Source: Chryseolinea lacunae
GTDB lineage: Bacteria > Bacteroidota > Bacteroidia > Cytophagales > Cyclobacteriaceae
NCBI RefSeq assembly: GCF_016735595.1
Contig: NZ_JAERRB010000002.1
Location: forward strand, 446,996 to 510,995
DNA: 64,000 nt
Direction of reading: 5' to 3'
The notes beneath the pieces are model-generated. The model was not told where the DNA came from and did not search any database. It worked only from the letters and a program-made list of their open reading frames with translations. Shown here one piece after another: positions 62,939 to 64,000 of the stretch. A program made the position numbers and the translations under genes. Positions within the stretch are counted from its first letter, which is position 1, and each line of letters begins with the position of its first letter.

Positions 62939-63382
62939 TTAGCGATTCACAATGTTGAAGTAGCGATAGCTCAGCGTGATAGACTCCACCACAATAGCAT
63001 TGTCTTCTGCATTGAACGACGACACCGACCACTTTTTGGGAATGGCACTCACCACATACCACGACATCACCGGCTCGTGTTTTTCATTGAGCAACGCAAT
63101 GGTGACGTTGATGGGCGCAAACGTGAAATTCTCCAGCCCATCGCGACACCAGCCGATGAGTTTTGAACCCACCAGCAAACCGCGTTTCAAGGTGATGTCG
63201 GAATAGCGTGCGCGTTTGGGCACTTGCCACGTGAACCGGTTTTGTCCGCCTTCGGTATAACTCTCCATTTCCATTTCAACCTCGAAGCCGCTCACTTCCT
63301 GAAAGCGTGTGTCGTCGGCTACCTGTGGCGACAACTCAAACGTCACCCGGAAATGAAAACCCAGCGGAGGATACGGTGTCAT
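62939..63382 (-). CDS. eCIS inner-tube protein 2 (gp19-like)
   Basis: This is a 147-residue tail-tube protein of the T4 gp19/Hcp-like fold. Family marks are GFHFRVTFE at the start, FQEVSGFEVEMEMESYTEGG, LKRGLLVGSKLIGWC and LLNEKHEPVMSWYV. As second in the gene pair it is expected to be the initiator or baseplate-proximal ring (Afp5-like), by order. Its start overlaps the stop of the first tube gene by one base (TGATG). Confidence 0.9.
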   Translation of the reverse strand: MTPYPPLGFHFRVTFELSPQVADDTRFQEVSGFEVEMEMESYTEGGQNRFTWQVPKRARYSDITLKRGLLVGSKLIGWCRDGLENFTFAPINVTIALLNEKHEPVMSWYVVSAIPKKWSVSSFNAEDNAIVVESITLSYRYFNIVNR

Positions 63383-63816
63383 CAGGCTTCGTTTTGAATG
63401 GTGAGCCCTTCGTGTGCGATCTCTATCGTTTCAATGGCCACCTCGTTGCCGTCTGCTTTGAGGTCTGTCGACTGCACTTTCACAGGAAAGGCATTCTTGA
63501 TTTTCCACACCACCACCGGCTCGTGATTTTCGTTGAGCAACGAGATGATGAGGTTTCGCCGTTCAATGGTGTTGAGGGCAATGGTGTTATACCACTTATA
63601 GAAATCGTTGTCGCCTTTGAAGGTGCCGCGCTTCATGGTGATGTTCGAAAACTTTTGCATGCCGGGCATTTTTATTTTGTGATACTCCGGGCTTGACCCT
63701 TCGCGATATTCGATCACGTCGGTAGAAACGTCGAGGCCCGACACTTCGGTGAAGCCGATCTTGGCGCCACCCCATTCTACCTGGAAATGAAATTTTGGAA
63801 TTGGATATTGTGCCAT
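63382..63816 (-). CDS. eCIS inner-tube protein 1 (gp19-like)
   Basis: This is a 144-residue tube protein of the same fold as its neighbour: FHFQVEWGGAKIGFTEVSGLD, MKRGTFKGDNDFYKWYN and LLNENHEPVVVWKI. It lies directly after the sheath gene (35 bases), so it is the likely main tube subunit (Afp1-like). The two tube proteins share clear sequence similarity, including VSGLD/VSGFE and the MKRG/LKRG turn. Confidence 0.93.
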   Translation of the reverse strand: MAQYPIPKFHFQVEWGGAKIGFTEVSGLDVSTDVIEYREGSSPEYHKIKMPGMQKFSNITMKRGTFKGDNDFYKWYNTIALNTIERRNLIISLLNENHEPVVVWKIKNAFPVKVQSTDLKADGNEVAIETIEIAHEGLTIQNEA

Positions 63817-63851
63817 GGTATTGTGCTTTTAAAATGATGAACGAATGCGCA

Positions 63852-64000
63852 TTAAGATTCCTGCAGTTTGTGCATGAAGCGGAGAATGATGAACTCCGCA
63901 GGGCGAACTGCCGCCATGCCGATTTCAACAATGAGTTTGCCATCCAGCACATCCTGTGCGGTCATGGTTTGCCCGAGGCCGCATTTCACAAAGAAGGCGT
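63852..64000 (-). CDS. eCIS sheath protein, C-terminal end (cut by the window edge)
   Basis: Reading the minus strand from the right edge in the correct frame gives about 48 codons ending at the TAA at 63852-63854. They encode FVKCGLGQTMTAQDVLDGK, then IVEIGMAAVRPAEFIILRF, the hallmark C-terminus of contractile tail sheaths, whose last strand links to the next subunit. The gene continues beyond the window. It lies 35 bases upstream of the first tube gene. It is missed if only complete ATG-started frames are listed; another frame (63596-63952) covers the same bases but is a shadow. Confidence 0.9.
   Translation of the reverse strand, partial: AFFVKCGLGQTMTAQDVLDGKLIVEIGMAAVRPAEFIILRFMHKLQES

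Noticed and set aside
63596-63952. A 118-residue minus-strand frame over the tube start and sheath end
   Set aside because: It is out of frame with both the tube protein and the sheath C-terminus, which are supported by motifs.
1-64000. CRISPR arrays, tRNA or rRNA genes, insertion sequences
   Set aside because: No regularly spaced repeats, cloverleaf-like segments, transposase motifs or terminal repeats were noticed by eye; a dedicated scan could still find a degenerate copy.

Overview
The window looks like a chromosomal segment of a Bacteroidota bacterium, most likely of the order Cytophagales (a Chryseolinea-like relative is a guess). The reasons are two SusC/SusD pairs with a FecR-type anti-sigma factor, many multi-PAS signalling proteins, lipoprotein signals of the Bacteroidota kind, the lack of obvious Shine-Dalgarno sites, and an extracellular contractile injection system (eCIS) of the DUF4157/AAA type. 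No tRNA, rRNA, CRISPR array, insertion sequence or flagellar gene was found. Coding density is high, and most genes use G/C-rich third codon positions.

Layout. (1) 2-3256 (+): the 3' part of a large outer-membrane protein joining a calcineurin-like phosphoesterase, a kinase-like middle and an Omp85 barrel. (2) 3272-13819 (-): a nine-gene chemosensory operon in the transcriptional order MCP, cheW, cheD, cheY, cheB, cheA, cheC-like, a membrane GAF/multi-PAS protein with no output domain, cheR. (3) 14058-20448 (-): a NarL-type response regulator, a REC-PAS-HisKA_3 kinase and a giant 8-PAS HisKA_2 kinase. (4) 20889-24204 (+): a VOC protein, a DUF1801 protein and an ABC-type FtsX/MacB permease. 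(5) 24484-39977 (+): a glycan-uptake locus with FecR, SusC with an N-terminal STN signalling domain, SusD, a second SusC/SusD pair without STN, a strong terminator, a GH29 alpha-L-fucosidase, a sialidase-fold (Asp-box) protein and an ECF sigma factor. (6) 40266-41162 (-): a CBM9-like lipoprotein. (7) 41227 to the right edge (-): an eCIS operon with sheath (C-terminus only), two tube proteins, a DUF5908 protein, LysM protein, VgrG spike, PAAR tip, gp25, two very large baseplate proteins, a 1099-residue Ig/PKD protein, tape measure, two DUF4157 proteins (probable cargo) and an AAA+ ATPase.

How the parts work together. The che genes form a complete excitation and adaptation pathway (CheA/W/Y with CheB/R/D and a CheC-type phosphatase), fed by a soluble double-PAS receptor. 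With no flagellar genes nearby, the output could be gliding, type IV pili or gene expression. The glycan locus looks like a trans-envelope signalling loop: the STN-bearing SusC would sense substrate and signal through FecR to an ECF sigma factor. The only sigma factor present lies about 14 kb away, at the other end of the locus. The eCIS genes would build a phage-tail-like particle; its cap protein, most of the sheath and its promoter lie beyond the right edge. The best candidates for little-described biology are the two DUF4157 proteins, one with a second zincin-like motif and an OmpA-like tail and the other with four Cys-x-x-Cys modules and a long coiled-coil body. Next are the 1099-residue Ig/PKD eCIS protein and the three-part outer-membrane fusion at the left edge.
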